Positions 8,461 through 16,773 of a stretch of DNA of 52,972 nucleotides are shown here, piece after piece. The position numbers and the translations under genes were made by a program. The notes beneath the pieces are model-generated. The model saw nothing but the letters and a program-made list of their open reading frames with translations, was not told the origin of the DNA and did no database searches. Within the stretch, counting starts at the first letter, position 1; each line of letters starts with the position of its first letter. Origin of the DNA: DATLOJ01 sp035536315 (GTDB lineage Bacteria; Actinomycetota; CADDZG01; JAHWKV01); contig DATLOJ010000029.1 in the NCBI GenBank assembly GCA_035536315.1, forward strand, positions 1-52,972, read 5' to 3'.

Positions 8461-9825
8461 GTGAAGAACGTTTCTGTCCGGCTCGACTCGAGCAACCCCG
8501 GCCCGGCCTTTCCGAGAATCCACGAGGGTCGTTACGAGGTCGATCCGGAGAAGACCCAGATAGTTCCCCCTTCCCCCTTGCTGGTCCAAAGCGTGAAGAA
8601 GGCAGGCATCCGGTTGATGAGAGTTGGAGTTGGGGTGTGGCTTCCATCTCAGGAACCGAATAGCAAGGAGCTAAAGGAGAGGGAATGGTTCAAAGGGTCG
8701 ACGCTCGCCGATGCCCTGGACGACTCGCTGTACGAGTGGACGCATCTCGACAGGGTGATAGATACGTGCGTTGCACTGGGCTGTGAGGTGCTTTTGTCGG
8801 TCGACTACATGCCCGGGTCTCTTGCGATAAAGCGGGATTGGGAATTGCCGGAATTCATTAGGCAGTTTGTTCCTCCCGGATACACGTTTCCCGACGGTGT
8901 CAGGAACAACGCTCCAGCCGACCCCGAGGTCTTCGCCAAGGCAACGCTGAAATTGCTGAAGCGGGTGGAGGAGCGCGGCGCTCACATCAGGTATGTGGAA
9001 CTGTGGAACGAGCCTGACATCCCCATCTGGTGGGCGGGAACCTTTGACGAATTCTGGTATTTGTACGTTGCATTTGCCAGGGTTGTGTCCGAGGCCGGTT
9101 ACCGAGTTGGAGGACCCTCGTGGGCCGGGCTCGAGGAAGACAAGTGGTTTCACTCCTTCATCGATCGCGCGGCGAAGGAGCAAGTCCCTCTGGACTTCTA
9201 CTCCTGGCACTTCTACCCATCGTCTTTCGATGCAACGGTCGACAAGGCCAGGAGCGTGCGGGAACGACTGGACTCAGCAGGGTTGTCTGCAACGGAGAGC
9301 ATCACCGACGAGTGGGGGTGGGACCTCAAAGACCCGTTCTGGTGGGGAACTGCGAAGAACGCGGCATACACGGCCGCATGTTTCATCGCGTTCGCTGCCA
9401 ACGGAGTTTCCGCGCAAACTCAGAGCCTGCTCGTCGACCCGACTGTTGCCAGCTTTGGAAGAACGCTCGGCCTCACCCGCAGAGAGGGGGAACCAAACCC
9501 TGTGTGGTTTGCCGTTGAGGCATTCGAGAGGTTTCAGTCCACCCCGAATGTCATCTCATCGGCCGGCAAGCCCGTGGCGCTTGCCGGCTTGTCCGAGGAC
9601 GGAACGCGGTTGCAGGCCATATTTGCCAACCCTTACGAGGAGCAGATGCGCTTCGAGCTGGCGGTGGAAGGATCGGTTCCCGGAAATCTCAGCATCTTCG
9701 ACCAGGAGAGTTTCGACAGTGAGGATGGATGGCGCAAAGGTGAAGAGTTCGAGCTGAAAGCGGGGGCCGAAGTGGTGTTAGAACCGTGGACCCTGGGTTT
9801 CTTCGAGGGCCTGGTTGGAGGATGA
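8461..9825 (+). CDS. GH39-like glycoside hydrolase (beta-xylosidase/iduronidase-type), cytoplasmic
   Basis: A 454-residue clan GH-A hydrolase without a signal peptide. The acid/base is Glu184 in VELWNEPDIP and the nucleophile Glu284 in ITDEWGWD. DFYSWHFYP in the barrel and a C-terminal beta-sandwich region (LAGLSEDGTRLQAIFANPYEEQ onward) fit GH39. It likely trims an imported oligosaccharide. Substrate specificity (xylose, arabinose, uronic acid) cannot be read from sequence alone. Start GTG 8461 appears leaderless. The gene runs divergently from the binding-protein gene, so substrate capture and hydrolysis may share control. Confidence 0.82.
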   Translation: MKNVSVRLDSSNPGPAFPRIHEGRYEVDPEKTQIVPPSPLLVQSVKKAGIRLMRVGVGVWLPSQEPNSKELKEREWFKGSTLADALDDSLYEWTHLDRVIDTCVALGCEVLLSVDYMPGSLAIKRDWELPEFIRQFVPPGYTFPDGVRNNAPADPEVFAKATLKLLKRVEERGAHIRYVELWNEPDIPIWWAGTFDEFWYLYVAFARVVSEAGYRVGGPSWAGLEEDKWFHSFIDRAAKEQVPLDFYSWHFYPSSFDATVDKARSVRERLDSAGLSATESITDEWGWDLKDPFWWGTAKNAAYTAACFIAFAANGVSAQTQSLLVDPTVASFGRTLGLTRREGEPNPVWFAVEAFERFQSTPNVISSAGKPVALAGLSEDGTRLQAIFANPYEEQMRFELAVEGSVPGNLSIFDQESFDSEDGWRKGEEFELKAGAEVVLEPWTLGFFEGLVGG

Positions 9826-9955
9826 TTCAAGGCAGCGCGAGAGAGACAGATAAACACGGGGGCATGCAGTTCATGCGAAGACGAGTTCCCGGTAGTGTGG
9901 CCGCGATGACCAAGTACTCGCTCGATTCTTACGACGACCATGGAGGAGTGACTAA

Positions 9956-10330
9956 ATGAGGCGGATTATCAGCCCGGAGAGCGCGGCGAAAACTCTTGGA
10001 GCCATAAGGCTCGTGAATGGAGCGGCGGCTCTAATGCTTCCAGCGACCATGGCCAAGAAGATGGGGGTTGATCCGGAGGCAAACAAAGGGGCTCTTTACG
10101 TTCTGAGGTTGTTCGGCATCAGGACGGTGTTGATCGGCTTGCAGCTACTCAAAGGGTCAAAGTCCGAGCGCCAGAGCGCTCTGCGCGTCGCTCTGCTAAT
10201 TCATGGTTCAGACACACTCGCGGCAATCGTCGCGGGACTGAGCGGGCACCTTCCGAAGAAAGCTGCAAAGACCGCCACGATCATTTCCGGGGTGAATACA
10301 GGGCTGGCAGCGTTCGCCCGCTCCCGCTGA
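9956..10330 (+). CDS. Small DUF4267-like membrane protein
   Basis: A 124-residue protein with a strong GGAGGAGTG ribosome site before ATG 9956. It has about three to four hydrophobic helices (LVNGAAALMLPATM, LRLFGIRTVLIGLQLL, ALLIHGSDTLAAIVAGL, ATIISGVNTGLAAF). The pattern of Gly/Arg pairs (FGIRTVLIG) is typical of the DUF4267 group of four-helix membrane proteins, whose function is unknown. It converges on the cytochrome gene with twelve bases between. The 130 bases upstream hold only a doubtful 31-codon frame ending in an ATGA overlap with this start. Confidence 0.7.
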   Translation: MRRIISPESAAKTLGAIRLVNGAAALMLPATMAKKMGVDPEANKGALYVLRLFGIRTVLIGLQLLKGSKSERQSALRVALLIHGSDTLAAIVAGLSGHLPKKAAKTATIISGVNTGLAAFARSR

Positions 10331-10342
10331 CCCGGAGCGTAT

Positions 10343-11785
10343 CTAGAGAGTCTTCAGGAACTCGAGCAGGTCTAGCTTTTCCTCCGGAGTGAGAACGGCC
10401 CCGTAAATGTGTCCGACGTTGCTATTTCCTCGCAGTTTGGTATCGAAGGTAAAACCGAGCTTTTCTGCTTCCGCTCCGGAGCTCACAAAGCCTGCGTTGA
10501 CGAAGTCGTACACGTTGTAGTTGCGCGTGAACGTTGCCGGCCTCTCCTCGGGAAAGAGAAGGGATCGCAGGGTTGGCACGCTGCCGTTGTGCAGGTATGG
10601 AGCGCGAAGCCAAAGGCCGTCCAAGGGCATGTTGGCGTAGCCCTCGGTCTTTTTGAAGTGGGAGAACTCCCAAGACCTTCCCGACCCCAGGGTGTTCATC
10701 TTTCCGACCAGCTCGCTGGTGAATGAATCGAGACGCTCTCTATCCGTGCCGATTTCATTTATCGGTTCCACGTTGCCGACTTCCGCCCCGTCGAATGCGT
10801 GACACGAGGCGCACTCTGCCTCGTATATTCGGGTACCTCGTGCTGCCCTCGACCTGTCGATGTGTTCAGAGGGAAAAGCCGGCGGGGACAAATCGAGTAT
10901 CCAATCCTCGATCCTCTTCATGGACTCGAGGTCCAATGACTCCTCCGAGGCTCCAGATCCGATAGCGGCGCTCTTGTTTCTTTCGCTCACGGAGCTGTTG
11001 TTGCCATCCCAGTGCAGGTCCATGCCGGCCTTCTGCCTCTGATTCCAAATCGGGGGCAGGTCCGACGTCCCCACCGTTTCATCCTTATCCATGTCGAATT
11101 CGAACAGGACCTTGTACGGATTGAAGGTGTCGACGCGGCCGGGGCCCCACTCCGGACGGCTGTCCATCCATTCGAAATCTTTGTCGACGTCCTGCAAAGA
11201 ATCTTCAGCCTTCGGAATCACAACGTACCTGTAAAGAAGACCCTCCCACCATGGCATGTCCGGGCCATCCTTCTCAATTGCGGTCATCAGCTTGTCGGGG
11301 CTGAATCGCTCGTCCTTCACGACCGCCCTCAGAAAGTTCAAGTACTTCTGAAGGTCGAACTGATTCGCCGGCATTCCAAGAACTATCTGGGGCTTTGACT
11401 CGGGCGAGTCACGCACCGTTCCAACGTGACACACCGCGCAGTTGAGTCCTATGAGACCAACGGGCTGTTCCCTGAAACTGGTACCGATTGGCCTGGAGCG
11501 GCCCTCCTCGTATAGGAACCCAAATCGCTCATAGCCCGATCCCGGCCCCTCCGGCAGCAGGTCGGGAAAGACTTCTGGTAGCACTCGCCAAAGACGATCG
11601 GGGACGCCGGCGCGTGCTTCCGAGCCGAACGATCCGTACTTGAAGTGATCCTCCATTGAGTCGAAGAGCTCGGGCTCGTTTCGGCGAAGGAACGATGTAA
11701 CGAGAAACCCGATCAGCAAGATGACAGCAAGAAGTCCGCCGAGGATCCATCGAAGGCTTTTCCTTCTCCGGGCGGCGGCCGTCAA
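10343..11785 (-). CDS. RoxA-like dihaem c-type cytochrome (cytochrome c peroxidase/rubber oxygenase superfamily)
   Basis: A protein of 480 residues from TTG 11785, which overlaps the upstream stop as TTGA; reading further upstream would run back into the OYE gene. A basic N-terminus and one hydrophobic segment (ILGGLLAVILLIGFLVTSFL) export or anchor it outside the membrane. Two haem c sites are present: CAVCH (Cys116, Cys119, His120) and CASCH (Cys325, Cys328, His329). YGSFGSEARAGVPDRLW, RPIGTSF and GRVDTFNPYK match the RoxA/RoxB branch better than classical cytochrome c peroxidases. Family members cleave or oxidise unsaturated isoprenoid or lipid chains, or act as peroxidases. Last gene of the four-gene minus-strand operon. 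Confidence 0.85.
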   Translation of the reverse strand: MTAAARRRKSLRWILGGLLAVILLIGFLVTSFLRRNEPELFDSMEDHFKYGSFGSEARAGVPDRLWRVLPEVFPDLLPEGPGSGYERFGFLYEEGRSRPIGTSFREQPVGLIGLNCAVCHVGTVRDSPESKPQIVLGMPANQFDLQKYLNFLRAVVKDERFSPDKLMTAIEKDGPDMPWWEGLLYRYVVIPKAEDSLQDVDKDFEWMDSRPEWGPGRVDTFNPYKVLFEFDMDKDETVGTSDLPPIWNQRQKAGMDLHWDGNNSSVSERNKSAAIGSGASEESLDLESMKRIEDWILDLSPPAFPSEHIDRSRAARGTRIYEAECASCHAFDGAEVGNVEPINEIGTDRERLDSFTSELVGKMNTLGSGRSWEFSHFKKTEGYANMPLDGLWLRAPYLHNGSVPTLRSLLFPEERPATFTRNYNVYDFVNAGFVSSGAEAEKLGFTFDTKLRGNSNVGHIYGAVLTPEEKLDLLEFLKTL

Positions 11786-13140
11786 TTCGTAACGGGGGCT
11801 GTGTCCTCTTCGGGTGGACTTTCGAAGACCGAGAGGATCTGGGCGATCATTTCGTCCTTTGAGTCGTATCTTTGCTCCTCGTAGCAGCCGAGCGGGTGCA
11901 CGAGAACGTTCAGAAGACACTTGTTGCAGTAGGTGCAGGGCCTGGGGGCCTTGTCGAGCCCTTTTGCGAACATGTGTACCAGGTCGTTGTTGGCAATAAG
12001 GGGCCGGGCGATGCTAACCGCGTCACAGTCGCCTCGGTTGATGGCTGCTCTGATTACAGAGGCGGTTTGAAAGCCGCCCGTACATATCACCGGAATGTTC
12101 ACAGCTTGCTTGATCAGTCTGGAGTCGTCCAGGCTTATGCCTTCGATCTTTTCGCCACGTGCTCGGACCCACCACCATCTCCAGAGGGCTCCCAGGATTT
12201 TGCTGCGGAATATCAGGTAGTTGCGCAGAGTGTGCTTCCCGCTGGCGAACATCACGCCGTAGACGCTTGCGGCCACTTCGGTAGGAAAGTCTCCTGCCGG
12301 GTTTCTCGGATGCGGAAACATGCTTCCGCTCGATACATGTATGGCATCGACTCCTGCCTCTTCGAGCCACTTGCAAACGCGAATGGTGTCCCCGACGGAA
12401 TTGCCCTTCGCTTCCCACGGGAAGAAGGCGTTGTTGAACTCGGTGGCGCTCAGTTTTGCCTGAAGGTGGAAATCGTCACCGACTTCGGCCCTGATAGCCC
12501 TCACAACCTCCAGGATGAAGCGGGCTCTGTTTTCGAGCGGTCCGCCGTATTCGTCGTCCCTGTCGTTGATCGCCGAGCTCAGGAACTGGGTGAACAGGTA
12601 TCCGTTTGCCGAGTGGAGCTCGACTCCGTCGAGCCCGGCCTCCCTGGCGCGACGGGCTCCCTCTCCAAACGCTTTGACGACTTTCTGGATTTCACCGACT
12701 GTCATGCGCCTCGCTCCCAAGCCATGCACGCTTTCCATTTCATCCGTGGAGGAGATGCTGCTTGGCTGATCGAAGCTCAAAATGTCGCGCTGACGCCCCC
12801 CGTGACTCAGCTGCATGATGTAGCGGCAGTCGTACTGATGAACTCGCCGCCCGATTTCGCGCCAGAAAGGTATGCGCTCGTCTCTGTCGATCGTCGCGAA
12901 GTTCGGCACGATTCGGCCCTGCATCGTCACCGGCACAAACGAGGAAACGATGGCCCCAACACCGCCGCGCGCGAATTTCAGCTCCCAGTTCACCCGCATT
13001 GGATTGCCCGATCCGTCGTAGTTGTCGAAGCGCCCAGAGATGTTCGATCGCAGGATTCTGTTTTTCAGGCTCAGGTTCCTGAAATGCAGGGGCTCGAAGA
13101 TCACGTCGTCCTCGGGATATGGGACTGGCGACTCAGGCAC
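11782..13140 (-). CDS. Old Yellow Enzyme-type NADH:flavin oxidoreductase with C-terminal Fe-S motif
   Basis: A 452-residue FMN TIM-barrel enzyme that should reduce activated C=C bonds (enones, dienes). The active-site pair His176/Asn179 is in VELHSANGYL. FMN-contact motifs include LSHGGRQ near 111, the R-DEYGG loop at 194-200, and VICTGGF near 351. A cysteine cluster, Cys402-x2-Cys405-x2-Cys408 and Cys419, matches the 4Fe-4S site of 2,4-dienoyl-CoA reductase-type OYEs. The large FAD/NAD domain of that class is absent, so electrons must come from elsewhere, perhaps a partner. Start GTG 13140 overlaps the patatin stop by eight bases. It is placed to reduce a product of the peroxidase in the same operon, an inference. 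Confidence 0.88.
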   Translation of the reverse strand: MPESPVPYPEDDVIFEPLHFRNLSLKNRILRSNISGRFDNYDGSGNPMRVNWELKFARGGVGAIVSSFVPVTMQGRIVPNFATIDRDERIPFWREIGRRVHQYDCRYIMQLSHGGRQRDILSFDQPSSISSTDEMESVHGLGARRMTVGEIQKVVKAFGEGARRAREAGLDGVELHSANGYLFTQFLSSAINDRDDEYGGPLENRARFILEVVRAIRAEVGDDFHLQAKLSATEFNNAFFPWEAKGNSVGDTIRVCKWLEEAGVDAIHVSSGSMFPHPRNPAGDFPTEVAASVYGVMFASGKHTLRNYLIFRSKILGALWRWWWVRARGEKIEGISLDDSRLIKQAVNIPVICTGGFQTASVIRAAINRGDCDAVSIARPLIANNDLVHMFAKGLDKAPRPCTYCNKCLLNVLVHPLGCYEEQRYDSKDEMIAQILSVFESPPEEDTAPVTN

Positions 13141-14236
13141 GGAATTCCCTCAGAAGCATCTCCGCAAGGATGGCAAAGGAGTCCTTGTTCTCAGCGACCA
13201 TGTGCTCTCCCAACCTCACAAGGTTCCGAATGTTTCTTGGACTCGCGTCGTCCAAATGCAGACTGCAGCCTCCTCTAATGTCGGTTTGATAACGGAAGTA
13301 GCGGCTGCCCGGCTCTTTCTTGGTGATGACCTTCCGCATGAGCTCGTCGCTCAGCTCGCTGGTCCCGTCGAAGACGACAGACAACATCCCCATTCCGAGT
13401 GACAACCACCCCCGGCTCCACAGCTGCTCGTAAGTAGGTACCTCCTCGGGCGGGCGCCCGGTTCCCAGAGATACCACGAGCATGTCCAGGTCCTGCTTCT
13501 CCTTCTCTTCCAGAAGGAGGGCTTCGTAGTAAGCGACCGATACCGGGTTGTTTGCAGCTACTCCACCGTCTATGAGCGCCACCTCTCTTCCGTCTTCGAG
13601 ATGGAGCCTAAGGGGCGCGAAGTACGTCGGAGCCGCCGTGGTTCCGCGCGCAAGCTCGCGCATCCGGGGGTTCGGCCCGGATCCCTCTCTTGCCTCGCGG
13701 CTGTTGAACACCAGCGCCCTGCCGGCCTTCCAGTCGTATGTTGGAATCACCACAGTCTTCAGGGCCTGGCTTAGCCTGAGCTCGCCGTAGGCGTCGGTAA
13801 GCACCCTTTCGAGCCCTCCGGGGAAGTAACGGGCGTTGCCGTAACGCCTCGGTAAAACGGCGGCCCCGACCTTTTGGAACATCGGCGCCTTCACTCCTCC
13901 GCGCCGCGCCGCCCGCCATGCTTTCAAGCTGAACTCGGGAAAGATCTCCCGTCCCCTTTTTGTATAGAACTCGAGAACCTGCTCAGCGGAGAACTTGGGT
14001 TGTCCGCTTGGACCGGGAGTCACAAGACCCAGCGCAAGCATGCCTCCCGTCGATGTCCCGGCGATGACGTCAAATAACGACGAGATCGGCTTGCCGGTCA
14101 GGCGTTCGATCTCGCGAAGGACGATGGCGGGGAGGATTCCGCGAATCCCGCCCCCGTCGATCGAGAGGATCGTGATGAGCTCTCCCGCCTCATGCCTGCG
14201 TGGCGGTACGGGGTGGATCCCTTCGGGTGGATTCAG
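13133..14236 (-). CDS. Patatin-like phospholipase, apparent CTG start
   Basis: A lipid acyl hydrolase with a Ser-Asp dyad. Motifs in order: SIDGGGIRGILP (oxyanion hole, residues 25-36), GTSTGG (nucleophile Ser62) and LIDGGVAANNP (Asp223). The first ATG in frame (14041) lies immediately after GTSTGG, so starting there would delete the catalytic serine. No ATG, GTG or TTG occurs between that point and the upstream in-frame TAA. The only plausible start is CTG 14236, overlapping the peroxidase TGA as CTGA, just as TTGA and GTGA couple other pairs here. That gives 367 residues, a normal patatin length. It could release fatty acid for the peroxidase encoded just upstream. Confidence 0.85.
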   Translation of the reverse strand: MNPPEGIHPVPPRRHEAGELITILSIDGGGIRGILPAIVLREIERLTGKPISSLFDVIAGTSTGGMLALGLVTPGPSGQPKFSAEQVLEFYTKRGREIFPEFSLKAWRAARRGGVKAPMFQKVGAAVLPRRYGNARYFPGGLERVLTDAYGELRLSQALKTVVIPTYDWKAGRALVFNSREAREGSGPNPRMRELARGTTAAPTYFAPLRLHLEDGREVALIDGGVAANNPVSVAYYEALLLEEKEKQDLDMLVVSLGTGRPPEEVPTYEQLWSRGWLSLGMGMLSVVFDGTSELSDELMRKVITKKEPGSRYFRYQTDIRGGCSLHLDDASPRNIRNLVRLGEHMVAENKDSFAILAEMLLREFRA

Positions 14237-16077
14237 GTTCTGGCCGTTCTGTTCCAGGGAACGAACGCGTTATCGAGTCCCCGGAGGGCAGGCTCCAGCT
14301 GGGGGTAGTGACGAAGGAGAAGGCTGATCATTGTTGTGTCGTCGATCCAGTCAAGGCCTAGCTGGGTGTAGACCTCGGGCCGGTAATCGTCGGTGAAGAA
14401 CCTGTCGCTCTTTAGTCGCCTGGACGCCATGAGGATGAAGACTCTGAAAGCTGTGTCGCTGAAGGCAAACCCTTTCGGCAAAGGTTCGGAATAAAGTCCG
14501 ACCATTAGGTCGACCATCTCGATTTCGTTGTCATAGACCTTGCGAATCTCCTCCGCCCAGACGGGGTTGGTGGTCAGCTCCTCGAAAGTCCGCGGCGCAT
14601 TGGTATGAAACAGCCGGCGGAACTGGTTGTAGCGAGGCACTCCTCGCTCGCGGACTCGAAGGATGTCGGTCGCAGCCAAATCCATGACAGTGCCATCGGG
14701 CCTTTCGAACCTCTGGAGGAATTTCGGATTGTTGTGCAGCACGATCGCCCCCGGATGAGCAATACCGAGTGAGTAAAATGCATGCTCGATCCCAATCGAC
14801 TGCAGCCGCTCGCGACTGTGCAGAGCAGTGAGCTCGTTGAACGTCCGCTCCTCGATGACCTCGTCCGTAGCGATTGACCGAAACGTGTAGTCATCGGGGA
14901 TAAGGGGATGCATTCGATACACGGAGACGAACTCTTCGGTCAACGAGTATGGAACGCCGTGATGATCCGCGGGGGAGCCGGGGATTCCGCTGAAAACCTC
15001 CCCCTTGCCGATGCGGCCGACTTTTCGTTTCACCTTCTTGCCGGCGATGCCATACCAGTTCGCGTGCATGGCACGGATGGTCGTCGGATGGGCGATCACA
15101 GCAGGTGTCCACTCGACCGTGTGAATCTTGGCCATCAGAGCAGCGTTGATCAGCCTGGCCTTCACGAACAGCTGCTCATCGCTCCAGGTCGGGTACTCCT
15201 TTTTCAACGCATCGCAGATTGAGTTGTGCTCGAGCATGAAGACCGTGTGAAGCAGATCGAGCCCCAGCCAGAAGCTTCCCGCCACCCCTCTGAAGTCCAG
15301 CCCCTCGTCCAGGTCGGCGGGCCGAAGGCCGTCGGGGCCCATACGAACCTTGCCGTCTTCGAATGCCCGCACCTTCTTGGCAAACTCGGGATCGCTGCCG
15401 TAAATCTGTGATGAGTCCCACCAGTGACTGTCCGCGGTGACGAATGTTTCCGGTCCTTCGCCACTCCAGGTCTTATCGCGACGGGTTCGCTGAACCCGCA
15501 TGGGGCGTTCATGCCAGGGGTCGTCATCGGTCAGATCGATTTCGAGCGGCTGGTCCTGCTCGTTGACCCCATGGTGAAACCAGTCGTGAACCTCGAACTG
15601 CAGCCAAGCCGCCACAAGAGCGTTCACGGATGTTGCTGGCTGGAACTTAGTCCTGGTGAGCAGCTCGAGGCTCACGGTCCGGGGGTTCGGCGTGAATAGC
15701 TTTGGGGGCTTCTCCGGGTAGGCATACTCCGGCGGCACGTTGCGGCCGAATCGGCTCCCGACCGACCCCATCGCAGGGTTGGAGAGGTCGTTGAAAGTGC
15801 CGTCGGTTGTCCGGGATGGTCCCCCGACCGACACCGGAGCTTTCGCCTGGGACTGCGTGGGCTTGGTTGTTTCGGTGTCGAAGAGGTTTTCGGCACGCAG
15901 GCGGTTGCGAATTCCAATCAGGACGGGGATTCCCAGGGCCGTCGGCAAACGGTGCCAGCCGATTTTTCGATCGAGAAACCCAGCCAGATTTAGAAACGCC
16001 CTTGATAGGCCGCTGCTGTGTGACTTTGAATGTCCCGTGGAGAATTCCCGGGCCGGGTTTGCTTTGGAATTTTTCAC
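14233..16077 (-). CDS. Haem peroxidase of the alpha-dioxygenase/cyclooxygenase type
   Basis: A 614-residue animal-type haem peroxidase. The distal haem histidine is His164 in LQFEVHDWF and the proximal one His390 in SVYRMHPLIPD. Tyr387, three residues before the proximal histidine, is where fatty-acid dioxygenases (COX, plant alpha-DOX, linoleate diol synthase) hold the radical tyrosine that abstracts hydrogen from the lipid. WWDSSQIYG (219-227), FMLEHNSICD and RERGVPRYNQFRR complete the family pattern. No signal peptide; it may be membrane-peripheral. First gene of the operon with patatin, OYE and RoxA-like cytochrome (four-base overlap with patatin). Start GTG 16077 has a weak ribosome site. 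A plain peroxidase without lipid oxygenase activity remains possible. Confidence 0.87.
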   Translation of the reverse strand: MKNSKANPAREFSTGHSKSHSSGLSRAFLNLAGFLDRKIGWHRLPTALGIPVLIGIRNRLRAENLFDTETTKPTQSQAKAPVSVGGPSRTTDGTFNDLSNPAMGSVGSRFGRNVPPEYAYPEKPPKLFTPNPRTVSLELLTRTKFQPATSVNALVAAWLQFEVHDWFHHGVNEQDQPLEIDLTDDDPWHERPMRVQRTRRDKTWSGEGPETFVTADSHWWDSSQIYGSDPEFAKKVRAFEDGKVRMGPDGLRPADLDEGLDFRGVAGSFWLGLDLLHTVFMLEHNSICDALKKEYPTWSDEQLFVKARLINAALMAKIHTVEWTPAVIAHPTTIRAMHANWYGIAGKKVKRKVGRIGKGEVFSGIPGSPADHHGVPYSLTEEFVSVYRMHPLIPDDYTFRSIATDEVIEERTFNELTALHSRERLQSIGIEHAFYSLGIAHPGAIVLHNNPKFLQRFERPDGTVMDLAATDILRVRERGVPRYNQFRRLFHTNAPRTFEELTTNPVWAEEIRKVYDNEIEMVDLMVGLYSEPLPKGFAFSDTAFRVFILMASRRLKSDRFFTDDYRPEVYTQLGLDWIDDTTMISLLLRHYPQLEPALRGLDNAFVPWNRTART

Positions 16078-16146
16078 GAGGGGCTATCGAATCATCGAAC
16101 TGCGGGCCCCGTCAAACCGCCGACCCTTTTTAGTTCAATACTCGCG

Positions 16147-16168
16147 TCACATTCGTAACACCATGTGA
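16147..16168. promoter_or_regulatory. Inverted repeat upstream of the lipid-oxygenation operon
   Basis: TCACAT, ten bases, ATGTGA: a perfect 6-bp inverted repeat lying 70-91 bases upstream of the peroxidase start, in a 177-base spacer after the PASTA lipoprotein gene. It is spaced like a repressor/activator dimer site and lacks a T-run, so it is probably an operator rather than a terminator. Confidence 0.35.
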
Positions 16169-16254
16169 ATGAGCCGGTTCCGAGCGGCAACGGCTGATGA
16201 CGGGGTGGCCACTGGCTTTGGCATGGGCGGTGTCGTGGCCCGAGGTAGTAACGG

Positions 16255-16563
16255 CTAGGGACAGCCGGAAATCGTCAGGGTGATAGTCATCGCCTTGGGA
16301 ACGTTCTCGCCCCCGGCCGGGTTTTGCTCGGTAACCGTTGCAGACGGACATTCGGCCTTGGCCGTTTGCGCGTCGAGCCTTCTTCCCGATAAGGAAGACT
16401 CCATGATGACAGCGAACCCTTCCGCCTCCAGCGCTCCTGTGGCCTCTGCCACCTGCTTGCCCTTCACTTCCGGAACCGGCCGCAAAGCGTCGGTCGGAAC
16501 GCGCGGCTCGTTGTAGGCACAAGCTCCCAGAAGAAATACGACAAGCAGTAGCTTCCTGGACAT
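16255..16563 (-). CDS. Single-PASTA-domain lipoprotein
   Basis: A 102-residue lipoprotein from ATG 16563, preceded by a CTGGAG ribosome site. MSRKLLLVVFLLGAC is a short signal with lipobox LLGAC (Cys15). The mature part is one PASTA-like unit: VPEVKGKQVAEATGALEAEGF at the start and TEQNPAGGENVPKAMTITLTI at the end. PASTA domains bind cell-wall muropeptides or mediate protein contacts, mostly in Ser/Thr kinases and penicillin-binding proteins; a lone lipid-anchored one is less common. It lies upstream of, and on the same strand as, the peroxidase operon, with no link to it shown. Confidence 0.75.
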   Translation of the reverse strand: MSRKLLLVVFLLGACAYNEPRVPTDALRPVPEVKGKQVAEATGALEAEGFAVIMESSLSGRRLDAQTAKAECPSATVTEQNPAGGENVPKAMTITLTISGCP

Positions 16564-16773
16564 TCCCGGACTCCAGAGTCTTGGTGATGAAGTTTTCCTG
16601 GGTGGGCAGAGATTATCCCTCGACGATGGAGTGGCCGTCATCGAGGTCATCGCCGCTGCGTATCTCAGCGCGGGGACCGGTCAGCGAAAAGAGCTTCCCT
16701 ACCCGGTCCCTTCGGATCTTTCCCCAGTCCCATGGGAGGGGAATTTGTCCGCGACCGATTAACGTGGCGGTAC

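Noticed and set aside
9864..9959. 31-codon frame ending in an ATGA overlap with the DUF4267-like gene
   Set aside because: The overlap is suggestive, but there is no good ribosome site and the peptide is not recognisable; too short to support.
11872..13278. 468-codon open frame antisense to the OYE gene
   Set aside because: The opposite strand carries a complete FMN enzyme with correct motifs; this frame has none.
14233..16077. Reading the haem peroxidase as a plain defence peroxidase (myeloperoxidase/peroxidasin type)
   Set aside because: Tyr three residues before the proximal His and the HDWF distal motif favour the fatty-acid dioxygenase side; kept as an alternative only.
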